From: Candidatus Parcubacteria bacterium | GTDB taxonomy: Bacteria > Patescibacteriota > Saccharimonadia > Saccharimonadales > Saccharimonadaceae | Assembly (NCBI GenBank): GCA_023432475.1 | Contig: JAEYUN010000020.1 | Coordinates: 1 to 46,766, forward strand | Reading direction: 5' to 3' | DNA: 46,766 bases | In this document: one piece after another, positions 32,482-39,734 of the stretch | Layout of the letters: every line of letters begins with the position of its first letter | How positions within the stretch are numbered: position 1 is the stretch's first letter | Notes under the pieces: model-generated | What the model saw: only the letters and a program-made list of their open reading frames with translations | Database searches by the model: none | Told to the model about the DNA's origin: nothing | Program-made: the position numbers and the translations under genes

Positions 32482-32820
32482 ATGGCTGATCTTAGTTATC
32501 AAGATGTGCAGCGGGCGGTTCAGGACGGTACGCGTAACCTCCAGTCTGATGTTCAGCGTCTGTCAAATGACATGTCGAGTGTAGTGCCTCAAGCCCAGTT
32601 GATTGACGACTTGCAACGAGCCTTGCAGCAACTACAGAGTGAAATTCAAAGACACGACCCGCGGTCTGAAGCCTCGATGCAACAGTTGGTTCGGGATGTT
32701 CAGGAGCTAAAAATTCGTTTCGAAGCAGTTGAGCGGTTTTGCCGCGAAATGAGTGAATATTTTCGTGCACGTGCTGCCGCCGAACGTGAAGACAATGAAT
32801 ATCGCGGCGTAACACCCTAG
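32482..32820 (+). CDS. Small coiled-coil protein, unknown function
   Basis: The 112-residue protein is helical and polar, with Gln/Asp/Arg heptads ('LQSDVQRLSNDMSSV', 'LQRALQQLQSEIQRH', 'LVRDVQELKIRFEAVERF') and one Cys. It has no membrane helix or signal peptide. I do not recognise the family. TATAAT (32469-32474) is 7 bases before the ATG with no Shine-Dalgarno, so it is leaderless and independent of rny, whose terminator lies just upstream. The tRNA-Pro gene starts 48 bases after its stop. Confidence 0.7.
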   Translation: MADLSYQDVQRAVQDGTRNLQSDVQRLSNDMSSVVPQAQLIDDLQRALQQLQSEIQRHDPRSEASMQQLVRDVQELKIRFEAVERFCREMSEYFRARAAAEREDNEYRGVTP

Positions 32821-32868
32821 TAGTAAATAGCTTTTTCTGATACAATTCTCCCTGTTCTTGAAGATTAT

Positions 32869-32945
32869 CGGGGCGTGGCGCAGTTTGGTAGCGCGCGCGG
32901 TTTGGGACCGTGAGGTCGCTGGTTCGAATCCAGTCGCCCCGACCA
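32869..32945 (+). tRNA. tRNA-Pro (UGG), CCA encoded
   Basis: 77 bases: acceptor CGGGGCG/CGCCCCG, D-arm GCGC..GCGC, anticodon loop TTTGGGA with anticodon TGG, T-loop GTTCGAA, discriminator A, encoded CCA. An extended -10 (TGATACAAT, 32838-32846) drives it. A protein gene starts 8 bases after the CCA. Confidence 0.96.
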
Positions 32946-32953
32946 GGAAGAAT

Positions 32954-33532
32954 ATGGCTAGAAAACTGCAATCGCTGATTTTAAAAGCTGTCAAAGGTTT
33001 AGCCTATAGCTCCACCTTATTACAATGGTTTTTCCTGTCGATTATCTATCTGAGCATTGCTAGTAAACAGTCTTGGTTTAACGACCTTATAACTCCGTCT
33101 AGCCCACGACCGGTTAGACCTGTCGATATCATTCCGGTAAGCATACCGACCCCCATGGTGTGGCTAGTGGGCGCAGTGGTGGTTTTGATTCTTCTAGTTG
33201 CGGTTGTATATACCTTCCGTCGACTGCCGGGTTCGATTGTGCACGGTGGTGATAAACTGACAGAAAAACCGGCCGACTTGTTGGCGCCGATACTGCTGAA
33301 ACTGGAACGCCGCCACCCGACTAAAAACCGCCGGCTCATTTTGACACGCAGGTTGATATGGCTGACAAAAATCCTGGTCGTAACGTTACCTGTAGTATTG
33401 TTAGTACCGGTCGGCCTTTTTGGCTGGCCGATGAATTCAAGTGCCGCCTGGGCAGTGACTGGTTTTTTAACGGTTATGTCGATTTTCTGGTTCGTAGTTG
33501 AACGCATTCTTGCTAAAACTTTAAAAACCTAA
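32954..33532 (+). CDS. Small membrane protein cotranscribed with tRNA-Pro
   Basis: The frame is open upstream through the tRNA, but ATG 32954 is the likely start, with AGGAAG (32945-32950) as Shine-Dalgarno. The 192-residue protein has membrane helices about 19-40 ('STLLQWFFLSIIYLSIA'), 69-90 ('MVWLVGAVVVLILLVAVVYTF'), 131-152 and 160-180, with basic loops between ('KLERRHPTKNRRLILTRR'). No known family is recognised. No promoter is visible between tRNA and gene, so the message must come from processing of a tRNA-mRNA transcript. Confidence 0.68.
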   Translation: MARKLQSLILKAVKGLAYSSTLLQWFFLSIIYLSIASKQSWFNDLITPSSPRPVRPVDIIPVSIPTPMVWLVGAVVVLILLVAVVYTFRRLPGSIVHGGDKLTEKPADLLAPILLKLERRHPTKNRRLILTRRLIWLTKILVVTLPVVLLVPVGLFGWPMNSSAAWAVTGFLTVMSIFWFVVERILAKTLKT

Positions 33533-33594
33533 AAGGCCGCTGGACGAGCTTAGCGGTCCTGGTATAAGAGGTCGATTTCTGCTACAATACGCTA

Positions 33595-33691
33595 CGACCT
33601 TTACTGATATCTATTCGGGAAGAGTAGCCGGAGCGGCTGGCTTGGCCAGCGCAGCGCGCCCTACAAACCCTGAAAGAGGGTCTTAAGTAAT
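33595..33691 (+). ncRNA. Structured 5' leader of tRNA-Pro(CGG), second copy of the tRNA leader element
   Basis: A -10 TACAAT at 33583-33588 implies a start near 33595. GGAAGAGTAGCCGGAG at 33618-33633 matches the tRNA-Lys leader at 15 of 16 bases. It is followed by hairpin CTGGC-TTG-GCCAG, GCGCCCTACA, and hairpin ACCCT-GAAAG-AGGGT, the same order as before tRNA-Lys. The hairpin sequences differ but pairing is kept, which suggests a conserved RNA fold. Confidence 0.5.
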
Positions 33692-33768
33692 CGGGGTGTG
33701 GCGCAGCTTGGTAGCGCGCACCGTTCGGGACGGTGAGGTCGCCGGTTCAAATCCAGTCACCCCGACCA
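33692..33768 (+). tRNA. tRNA-Pro (CGG), CCA encoded; integration site of the island
   Basis: 77 bases: acceptor CGGGGTG/CACCCCG, anticodon stem CACCG/CGGTG around loop TTCGGGA with anticodon CGG, T-loop GTTCAAA, discriminator A and CCA. It is closely similar to the tRNA-Pro(UGG) 0.75 kb upstream. Its last 10 bases (33759-33768) are repeated at 40797-40806, and the island recombinase gene ends inside it on the other strand, so integration leaves the tRNA intact. Confidence 0.96.
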
Positions 33769-35549
33769 GTAGAGATTTCATCTAATTCCGTCATCAAATT
33801 GTATGGCGGTTTTAGTTTTATAACAGGGGTAGAATCATTGCCTGCACGTAGGTTCGTAATAAACTCACTGCATATAGTATCTAGAACCATAATATCAGTG
33901 CTAGTTAGTAGGTTTAACACCTTAGAACGTGTGAGTTCGTAAAATTCCTGCTCACTTGGTAGGACTACATCAAGCTTGGCTAATTCTGCTTTATTATCCG
34001 CAATAGCCTCTTCATCTAAATGCAATAGCTGTTGGTACTGCTCTAATTTGCCCTCATGGTACTTCTTGTAATCATCAGGACTGTTAACCTGAAACTCTTG
34101 ATACCGTGCATACTGCTGTTCGTTATCCTTCAGGGACTGCTTAGCTTCAGCAAGTTTACGAGTAAGTATAGCCCTATCAGAAGCAATGCGTTGCTCAAGT
34201 CCGTTTATATACATGCGATATGCTTGCTCACTCTTTTTGGTAAGATGGCGTAACTGCCACTCAATACCTGCTAGTACATACTTGGCACGGATAGCTTTAG
34301 GTAGTTTTATGCCTAACTTCTTTTGCTCTTCTGTGTTGTGGCGTAAACAAGCCTTGTTACGACAATAAAAACTAATAACCCATCTGCCTGTATTTTTGCC
34401 ACGCCTTAAAGCTGTATGCTGGAATGCCATTGTTCCATCACAATAATCACAGATAACTTTGTTATGTAGTAAGCCATAATCTAGGCGTTGGTTGCGATTA
34501 GTTTTTACACTTGTAGTCCTGCCAAAGTCTTTAGCAACACCTGCATTGAGTTGTATGTACTCGTCTGCTGTTATTAGGGGCTTAAAGTTATATAAATCTA
34601 CGAGGTTCGCCAGATTCTCACCATACTTATAGAGTCCACAGTAAAATGAATCTTCAAAAATGTTACCTACCATCTGTTTTGTAACTTTTATAAGTGTGGG
34701 CTGTTCGTCTTGGTCTTTACGACCAGTCAGCTTAGCGCCGTTCAAGAAGTCTGCAATATCAGTATTATTCATACCGCCATAAAGTCTCATATCTACAGCA
34801 GTGCGGAGTATATTCCAGTTATATTCATCAGGTACAAAGTAGCCAGTAGTAGGGTCAACATAATAGCCCTTCTTCAGCACGCCTATATACTTACCCTCAG
34901 TAACCGTACCGACAGTACCACGCTTTACATCTACTGCAAGTTTGTCAGAGTACTGTTTAGAGGTAGCAAACAGTATACCTAACATCATTTTACCGTTTGG
35001 TGAGTTGTCAAACTGGTAAGTAACAAATGCTAAGTCTTGTATATCTTCATGGTCAATCATTTCTATGACTTCGCCAGCTTCTTTCATGTTGCGAGATATA
35101 CGGTCAGGCGACCATGATATAAGCCCGTGATACTTGCCAGTCTTAAAGCCCATCAACATTACGTCAAAGATAGGACGGTTGCCAGACGTTTTAGCAGAGG
35201 CACTCTCAATAAATATATCTTCTTCACGCACAGTAACACCCAGTGCATTGGTGAGCTTTAGGCACTCTATGCGCTGATCATCCAGTGATCGTACCTGTTT
35301 TGCTTCATCGTCAGTAGACTTGCGCAGATATATAACATAACGGCGTTTTTCTTTAGGTAGTATTTTCTTCGATCCTTCGGTTGTGTCTGCAAAATAATTC
35401 AGTAGGTCGTTTACGGTACGCTCACTACTTCCAAAGGCTTTATCACGATATGCGGAAGTGAATGTTTGCTGTTTTTGTACGCTAGCAAGTTCAGCCTCGT
35501 CTATGAGGACTTTTGTTCGTTTTTTGCGGTTAGTATTACCTGTCGCCAT
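33747..35549 (-). CDS. Large serine recombinase (integrase)
   Basis: Catalyses site-specific integration and excision. Residues 1-68 are an unusual N-terminal extension; the resolvase domain follows with catalytic Ser78 in 'YVIYLRKSTDD', 'SWSPDRISRNMKEAGEVI', and 'MMLGILFATSKQYSDKLAVDVKRG'. The recombinase domain (about 220-340) and a zinc ribbon (CDYC ... CRNKAC, about 385-425) precede a coiled coil (about 455-530). The last codons lie in the tRNA: the final four residues come from antisense tRNA-Pro sequence and the stop is at 33747-33749. In the excised circle the same frame would continue from the core into 40796-40647, adding 49 codons. An extended -10 (TGATAAAAT) precedes the ATG by about 17 bases and AGGAT may serve as ribosome binding site. 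Confidence 0.93.
   Translation of the reverse strand: MATGNTNRKKRTKVLIDEAELASVQKQQTFTSAYRDKAFGSSERTVNDLLNYFADTTEGSKKILPKEKRRYVIYLRKSTDDEAKQVRSLDDQRIECLKLTNALGVTVREEDIFIESASAKTSGNRPIFDVMLMGFKTGKYHGLISWSPDRISRNMKEAGEVIEMIDHEDIQDLAFVTYQFDNSPNGKMMLGILFATSKQYSDKLAVDVKRGTVGTVTEGKYIGVLKKGYYVDPTTGYFVPDEYNWNILRTAVDMRLYGGMNNTDIADFLNGAKLTGRKDQDEQPTLIKVTKQMVGNIFEDSFYCGLYKYGENLANLVDLYNFKPLITADEYIQLNAGVAKDFGRTTSVKTNRNQRLDYGLLHNKVICDYCDGTMAFQHTALRRGKNTGRWVISFYCRNKACLRHNTEEQKKLGIKLPKAIRAKYVLAGIEWQLRHLTKKSEQAYRMYINGLEQRIASDRAILTRKLAEAKQSLKDNEQQYARYQEFQVNSPDDYKKYHEGKLEQYQQLLHLDEEAIADNKAELAKLDVVLPSEQEFYELTRSKVLNLLTSTDIMVLDTICSEFITNLRAGNDSTPVIKLKPPYNLMTELDEISTGRGDWI
33759..33768 (+). repeat. Left attachment core (attL)
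   Basis: ACCCCGACCA, the end of tRNA-Pro(CGG) including CCA. Identical to 40797-40806. It is also codons of the recombinase on the minus strand (…T-G-R-G). Confidence 0.8.
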
Positions 35550-35640
35550 ATTAATTATCCTATCAATATTTTATCACACATTCGCGATTTAAGCAGTAAA
35601 TACAATACATAATATAAATGTAGTACACATAACGTAACTA

Positions 35641-35669
35641 TTGACATAAAAATGATAAATTGCTAACAT
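35641..35669 (+). promoter_or_regulatory. Promoter of the GHKL operon
   Basis: TTGACA (35641-35646), 17-base spacer, TAACAT (35664-35669) preceded by TGC as an extended -10. ATG 35679 is 9 bases downstream, so the first gene is probably leaderless. It diverges from the recombinase promoter. Confidence 0.82.
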
Positions 35670-35678
35670 CAAACCAAT

Positions 35679-35897
35679 ATGAGTAACGAGAATAAGAATA
35701 CTAGGTTTAAGCGACTTGCTAAACAGCGAGGTGAGAGAATACTGAAAGATATCCAGTTGCTGGGTAATTTGAGTAATCGCAATAACTATGAATACTCGGA
35801 CGCTGAAGTTAGGAAGCTATTTACCACAATAGAAGAAGAGCTGAGGAGCTCTAGGTCTAGATTCGCCGTCAAAAGAAAACGACAGATAGACTTATAG
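35679..35897 (+). CDS. Small basic protein, first gene of the GHKL operon
   Basis: The 72 residues are basic and helical: 'KRLAKQRGERILKDIQLLGNLSNRNNYEYSDAEVRKLFTTIEEELR' (cited in part as 'ILKDIQLLGNLSNRNNYEY'). I recall the 'LLGNLSNRxNYxY' pattern from small proteins in mobile elements, but cannot name a function. It has no membrane helix or Cys. It starts leaderless from the promoter at 35641 and ends 8 bases before the GHKL ATPase gene, whose Shine-Dalgarno overlaps its stop. It might be an operon regulator or a component of the same system. Confidence 0.7.
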   Translation: MSNENKNTRFKRLAKQRGERILKDIQLLGNLSNRNNYEYSDAEVRKLFTTIEEELRSSRSRFAVKRKRQIDL

Positions 35898-35905
35898 GAG
35901 AATGT

Positions 35906-37600
35906 ATGAGTACAGAATTAATACCCATTGAAATCAAAAACCAGTCAGGTCTACTAAACAAGCTTGCGTCTGGCTACAATACGCTCAGCAGAACGCTGAT
36001 GGAGTATATTGACAACTCTTTTGATAGTGCTGATGATTTCTTTGATGAAGAAAGCCAAACTTATACACGTTCTTTCTCTATAGACATAAACATCGATAAG
36101 CATAAGAACAGGATCTCTATCACTGATAATTGTGTGGGTATGAGCAAGGAAGCCCTAACTCGTCTTGCCAGTGAGATTCACGATTCGCAGAAGCTAAAGA
36201 ACCAGAAAAAGGGGTCTTGGGTAAATGGTCAATTTGGTCTTGGCGCACACGCGTTTCGTCTATTCTCCGCCAATATGGCAGTTACAAGTAAACAGTCTGG
36301 TGGCGAACAGTGGTCTATTTACATAGACAGGAGCAAGGATAATGCAGAGATATACCAGCATCCACACGAGATCATTGATGATAGTGGTACGGTCGTAGAG
36401 CTAGGTGATATAGACAAGCAACAGATGAAGAATATGTCTATGTCAGAACTGAAGAATGATATTGAGAATCACTTCGAAATGCTCTTAAGGAGAAATGTTT
36501 CCATACGTATAAGCGATGGCATAAACGAAGTTAAGTGCGAACCATTTAATTATGATGACGTAGAAGGTATACCAATCAAGGCTAGCATTAATTCTTGGCA
36601 GGTTAATGGGGCGACTACGAATGTATCTGGCGATAAGGGTGTAGAGGTTCATCTAAAAGTAACGAAAACACCACTAAACCGTTCTGTATATTTTTCTGGC
36701 AAAGGTAGGAAGATTAGTGGTGTATTAGATCTGCCATCATTTAAAAATTATGTTAACAACTACGGCAAGAAAAGAAATGTTTGGAGCAACCCCCTCCTGA
36801 CGGGTTACATCGAAGTTGGATCAAACCTACAGCCTCGAGTTACTCGTGATGACTTCGAACCTCAAATCGGTAAGAGAACTGCGATATACGATGAAATATC
36901 TAAGTTGGAAGATGAAATCTTCGAGGCTATTCAAAAAGAAATGCAGAACAAACAAGATGAAGGTATGAAAACTCTCGGCAGTGCACTTACTGATATCCTA
37001 TCCAAATTAGCAAAAGAAGATACTCTCAATTTGCGTAAGTTGGACGAGTCAAATCAGAAAAATCCTGAATTCGATAATACACCTGTTCAATTTGACCCTA
37101 ACGATGAAGGTGGCAGTTTATTCAATACTGAAGGTGGTATTATTGTTGATCCAAACCCCAATCCTCCAGTTCCAGATCCACAGCCTTTGACGGAAGAAAC
37201 CAGAGGAAACCCAGATCCTAATGGCGAAAAGACTGGTACGCCTGCAAAGCCTCAAAAACAAGGTATGCAGATTGAATTTATGTCAGTTGGTGATTCGGAG
37301 AGAGCAATGTATGGCGATGGCGTCATCTATATCTTTACTGAACACCCAGACTTTAAGAATCGAGTGGGTCGTACTCGTGGTGGCGAACTTGGTTCTGCAA
37401 AGGTAACTCCAAGACTTGCTAATTATTTGTCTGCCGTCATATCATCAAAGTATAAAGAGCAGTTCTATCAACAGAAAAAACTCGAACCTGAGCGTGATAA
37501 AGTGCTTGAAGAGCAAATTGAATTTATCTTCAGATTTGAGAACCTAATGCAAAGCTTTATAGACCAATCTCTAGACAAGATTGGAGAAATCACTCAGTAA
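35906..37600 (+). CDS. MORC/MutL-type GHKL ATPase
   Basis: The N-terminal third is a GHKL (Bergerat) ATPase: N-box 'LMEYIDNSFDSADD' with E33 and N37, G1 box D74-N-C-V-G78-M (usual form DNGxGM), and the lid 'GQFGLGAHAF' at 108-117. Residues about 215-330 form a transducer-like S5 segment ('KGVEVHLKVTKTPLNRSVYFSGKGRKI'). A helical part to about 390, an acidic Pro-rich linker about 405-455 ('NPNPPVPDPQP'), and a C-terminal domain about 455-564 follow. MORC-like ATPases occur in eukaryotic chromatin and in prokaryotic conflict and restriction systems. Shine-Dalgarno TAGGAG is six bases before the ATG. Its TAA overlaps the next ATG. Function in DNA binding or defence is inference. Confidence 0.83.
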   Translation: MSTELIPIEIKNQSGLLNKLASGYNTLSRTLMEYIDNSFDSADDFFDEESQTYTRSFSIDINIDKHKNRISITDNCVGMSKEALTRLASEIHDSQKLKNQKKGSWVNGQFGLGAHAFRLFSANMAVTSKQSGGEQWSIYIDRSKDNAEIYQHPHEIIDDSGTVVELGDIDKQQMKNMSMSELKNDIENHFEMLLRRNVSIRISDGINEVKCEPFNYDDVEGIPIKASINSWQVNGATTNVSGDKGVEVHLKVTKTPLNRSVYFSGKGRKISGVLDLPSFKNYVNNYGKKRNVWSNPLLTGYIEVGSNLQPRVTRDDFEPQIGKRTAIYDEISKLEDEIFEAIQKEMQNKQDEGMKTLGSALTDILSKLAKEDTLNLRKLDESNQKNPEFDNTPVQFDPNDEGGSLFNTEGGIIVDPNPNPPVPDPQPLTEETRGNPDPNGEKTGTPAKPQKQGMQIEFMSVGDSERAMYGDGVIYIFTEHPDFKNRVGRTRGGELGSAKVTPRLANYLSAVISSKYKEQFYQQKKLEPERDKVLEEQIEFIFRFENLMQSFIDQSLDKIGEITQ

Positions 37601-38466
37601 TGAATCAGGCAGAAACAAACAATTTCCTTGTCGCATTGATCGATAAATTAACTCCTTTAAATAACGAATGGAGATTGACTAAGAATGCTATCAGGAAGAT
37701 AGAGATAATGTGGTCAATAGGAAAAGAACTAGATAACGCTATTAAGACTAGTGATTTTGGCTTTGATCAACTATTGCGTACCATATACGATCCACACGGC
37801 AAGAAGATGTCTTACATTACTCGTGATCTATTGAGCTACAGCCATCGTATCTACACACATTTTGCGTCAACAAATGTCATCAATGAAAAGTTGAAAGGAC
37901 TAACAAGTTACACATTGTTTCGTGAGGCATTTCCGCTTATAACTAACGATAAGTACAAGTTAAGCGGTGATCAGAAGCAGGCTATAATTATTCTGATTAC
38001 AGACCCAAAATCTTCACCTAAAACTGTTCAGTCTAAACTCAAAAAGATGAAGCAGGATATCAGACCGATCAAGAATACTCGTAGTACGAAATCAGATCAA
38101 TACAACCCAGAAAGCAAATGGCTTGCGGGGCTAAGGGAGGAAATAGTCTCATACTACAAGAGCAATGACGAGCTAGACATCGGTTCATTTCCGTTAACTC
38201 CAGAAGACGCAGAAGTATTGAAGGCTATCATACTTGCTATTGCTTTCGATAAATTACCAGAAGGTATTAACCCTGAAACGATTAGTAATTCAAATATCAA
38301 GCAGCTGTCCATGATCGCTAGCGCCAAGACCGAAGATAAGGCAAGGTTTAAAAAGTGGGGATTTGATACATACGCATTGATGACCTTAGCAGAGATGATC
38401 AATGTATTGTCAGATACAGATAAATACTACTTTGTCCGACAGAAGATCCTTGCTCAAACAAAGTAA
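37600..38466 (+). CDS. Partner protein of the GHKL ATPase, possible DUF1016-N-like fold
   Basis: The 288-residue protein is all-helical and soluble, without Cys in active-site arrangement. Near residues 28-105 it has 'IEIMWSIGKELDNAIK', 'FDQLLRTIYDPHGKKMSYITRDLLSYSHRIYTHF' and 'LTSYTLFREAFPLI' (cited in part). Their order resembles the DNA-binding N-terminal half of DUF1016/YhcG nucleases (WxIG, LL, RN/LxxY, S-Y-x-L/F). The nuclease half is not seen: no PD-(D/E)xK motif is visible in the rest, which is a helical domain rich in Lys and Ser. Start overlaps the ATPase stop by one base (TAATG), so the two are translated together and likely form a complex. The fold comparison is tentative. Confidence 0.65.
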   Translation: MNQAETNNFLVALIDKLTPLNNEWRLTKNAIRKIEIMWSIGKELDNAIKTSDFGFDQLLRTIYDPHGKKMSYITRDLLSYSHRIYTHFASTNVINEKLKGLTSYTLFREAFPLITNDKYKLSGDQKQAIIILITDPKSSPKTVQSKLKKMKQDIRPIKNTRSTKSDQYNPESKWLAGLREEIVSYYKSNDELDIGSFPLTPEDAEVLKAIILAIAFDKLPEGINPETISNSNIKQLSMIASAKTEDKARFKKWGFDTYALMTLAEMINVLSDTDKYYFVRQKILAQTK

Positions 38467-38660
38467 CAACAATAGGGCTAGCCTTAAAACAACACAATAC
38501 TGTTTAAGTCACCCCTGAGTCCAAATGATATTTCGCGTTTTTTGTTTGCGAAATGGATATAACATCATCTTCTTAATTTTAACGTGTTTTTTGCGTATTT
38601 CACCCCTGAAGCGATTTGCAATATAGCCCTGTTTTACAACATTTCTTGATACAATAAGAG
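38467..38660. other. Non-coding stretch with short repeats, upstream of the structured RNA
   Basis: No ORF of note. It holds TCACCCCTGA twice (38509-38518, 38600-38609), 91 bases apart, an inverted repeat ATTTCGC/GCGAAAT around 38529-38554, and T-runs. An extended -10 TGATACAAT (38647-38655) ends it and drives the RNA that follows. The repeats could be binding sites for an island protein or part of an origin; nothing decides this. Confidence 0.45.
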
Positions 38661-38784
38661 AGTCTAAACCAGTTATAGAGTTCCGCAAGTAACTTTGCGT
38701 GGTATTAAGCCTTCAAAAACGGCACCATGCGAAGTAATTAGGGCTTAATACTCTGTTACTGGTTTAGACACCAAGCGTGGTGTC
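38661..38784 (+). ncRNA. Structured RNA or attenuator leader in the island
   Basis: A 12-bp closing stem is perfect: GTCTAAACCAGT (38662-38673) with ACTGGTTTAGAC (38758-38769). Inside are a hairpin CGCAA/TTGCG (38684-38699) and a 10-bp stem GTATTAAGCC (38702-38711) with GGCTTAATAC (38742-38751) topped by CTTC/GAAG. This gives a three-way junction of about 108 bases starting at the predicted transcript start. A terminator hairpin at 38767 shares bases GAC with the closing stem, so the two folds partly exclude each other. It could be a riboswitch-like leader of the 38810 gene or a free small RNA. Confidence 0.68.
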
Positions 38785-38795
38785 GTTTTTATTTT
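38767..38795 (+). terminator. Terminator after the structured RNA, before the 38810 gene
   Basis: GACACCA, AGCG loop, TGGTGTC, then GTTTTTATTTT. Being between promoter and ORF, it implies premature termination unless the upstream fold or a factor prevents it. The next gene has its own Shine-Dalgarno right after. Confidence 0.82.
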
Positions 38796-38809
38796 AAGGA
38801 GATAATTTT

Positions 38810-39094
38810 ATGACAGAATATGGTTCACAAAGAGCAACAAATGTTGAATACACTCCCTATCAACAAACTCAAGAATATATTGACCAACAAAGGCTTGACC
38901 ATCAAAAGGAACAGGACAAGCAAGAACAAGAACTTCAACAGCAACAGTTAGCAGTACAGCAACAACAGCAAAACACGCAGCAACTGCTAGTAATCGGCGG
39001 TTTGTCGCTTGGTGCTGCCCTAGTGATTGTCGTAAGCATCTATCTACTCACAAAAGCGTTTAAGCGTAAAGACACTAAGTCTGGCAAGAAGTAG
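38810..39094 (+). CDS. Gln-rich coiled-coil protein with C-terminal membrane anchor
   Basis: The 94 residues begin with a polar Tyr/Thr/Gln region, then a Gln/Glu/Lys coiled coil about 22-56 ('QEQELQQQQLAVQQQQQ'), one membrane helix about 60-82 ('LLVIGGLSLGAALVIVVSIY') and a Lys-rich tail, so a tail-anchored topology. AAGGAG lies 8 bases before the ATG. Function is unknown. It shares the region with the next small anchored protein (8-base gap) and may belong to the same transcript, subject to the upstream terminator. Confidence 0.68.
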   Translation: MTEYGSQRATNVEYTPYQQTQEYIDQQRLDHQKEQDKQEQELQQQQLAVQQQQQNTQQLLVIGGLSLGAALVIVVSIYLLTKAFKRKDTKSGKK

Positions 39095-39102
39095 GAATAG
39101 GC

Positions 39103-39519
39103 ATGTTTTGGATAATCCTCATCGTAGTAGTTGTTATTGTGGCACTAGGCCTCCGCTATTTGCGATACACCAACTCTGCAAGCGGAATGGCAAAGACTAC
39201 CGCACGTACTATGCTCAGAAGCCTTACGGCGATACAGGGCAAACATCAGTACCCAATAAATACCGATGCTGGCAAACTAGAGCTATACAGGCGTGTTCTA
39301 CAAATGCGACCTAGTTACAATGATGAGATGATTGACGAGCTACTAGCTAAGGCTGTACGGCTAAGTAAACCGATGTTCGGTGAGCCTGAGGGTGTGAGCT
39401 TTAATAACGTAGTCTATCTAGTCGTAAAGAATGAATACACTAAACAATGGCATAGAGAACCAACTAAATCTGAGCGAGAGCAGATACTTACTGGTATTGA
39501 CTCAGGACTTAGTAAGTAG
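39103..39519 (+). CDS. Single-pass membrane protein, unknown
   Basis: An N-terminal membrane helix 2-18 ('FWIILIVVVVIVALGL') is followed by a basic, soluble, helical domain of about 115 residues ('TMLRSLTAIQGKHQYP', 'VYLVVKNEYTKQWHREPTKSEREQIL'). No catalytic motif is visible. It is 8 bases after the 38810 gene; AGGAATAGGC before the ATG is a weak ribosome binding site. I do not recognise the family. Confidence 0.66.
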   Translation: MFWIILIVVVVIVALGLRYLRYTNSASGMAKTTARTMLRSLTAIQGKHQYPINTDAGKLELYRRVLQMRPSYNDEMIDELLAKAVRLSKPMFGEPEGVSFNNVVYLVVKNEYTKQWHREPTKSEREQILTGIDSGLSK

Positions 39520-39734
39520 CACATAAAGTGATAGCCAAAAACTGCTAGAATCCGCCGATTCAACAGAGCTAAATGTATGGATATTTCATTTTTTGCTTAT
39601 GGTATAGTTACGGCTTAAAGTAGTACTCCCTAAACAGGACTTGCACTACTGGGCTTGGCTGCCCCTACACCACCCCACCCAATCACATTAGCCCAAGCAT
39701 TTAGACAGCAAATAATTGACGATATAATAATAGA

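Noticed and set aside
32858..32953. Longer N-terminus of the 32954 membrane protein
   Set aside because: It is read-through of tRNA-Pro(UGG) sequence.
32492..32994. Two minus-strand ORFs of 159 and 95 aa across tRNA-Pro(UGG)
   Set aside because: They contain antisense tRNA translation (GDWIRTSDLT, GATGFEPATSRS), a well-known false-ORF signature, and oppose a better gene.
33533..33582. Hairpin AGGCCGCT/AGCGGTCCT as a terminator
   Set aside because: It pairs with one bulge but no U-run follows, so it is not called.
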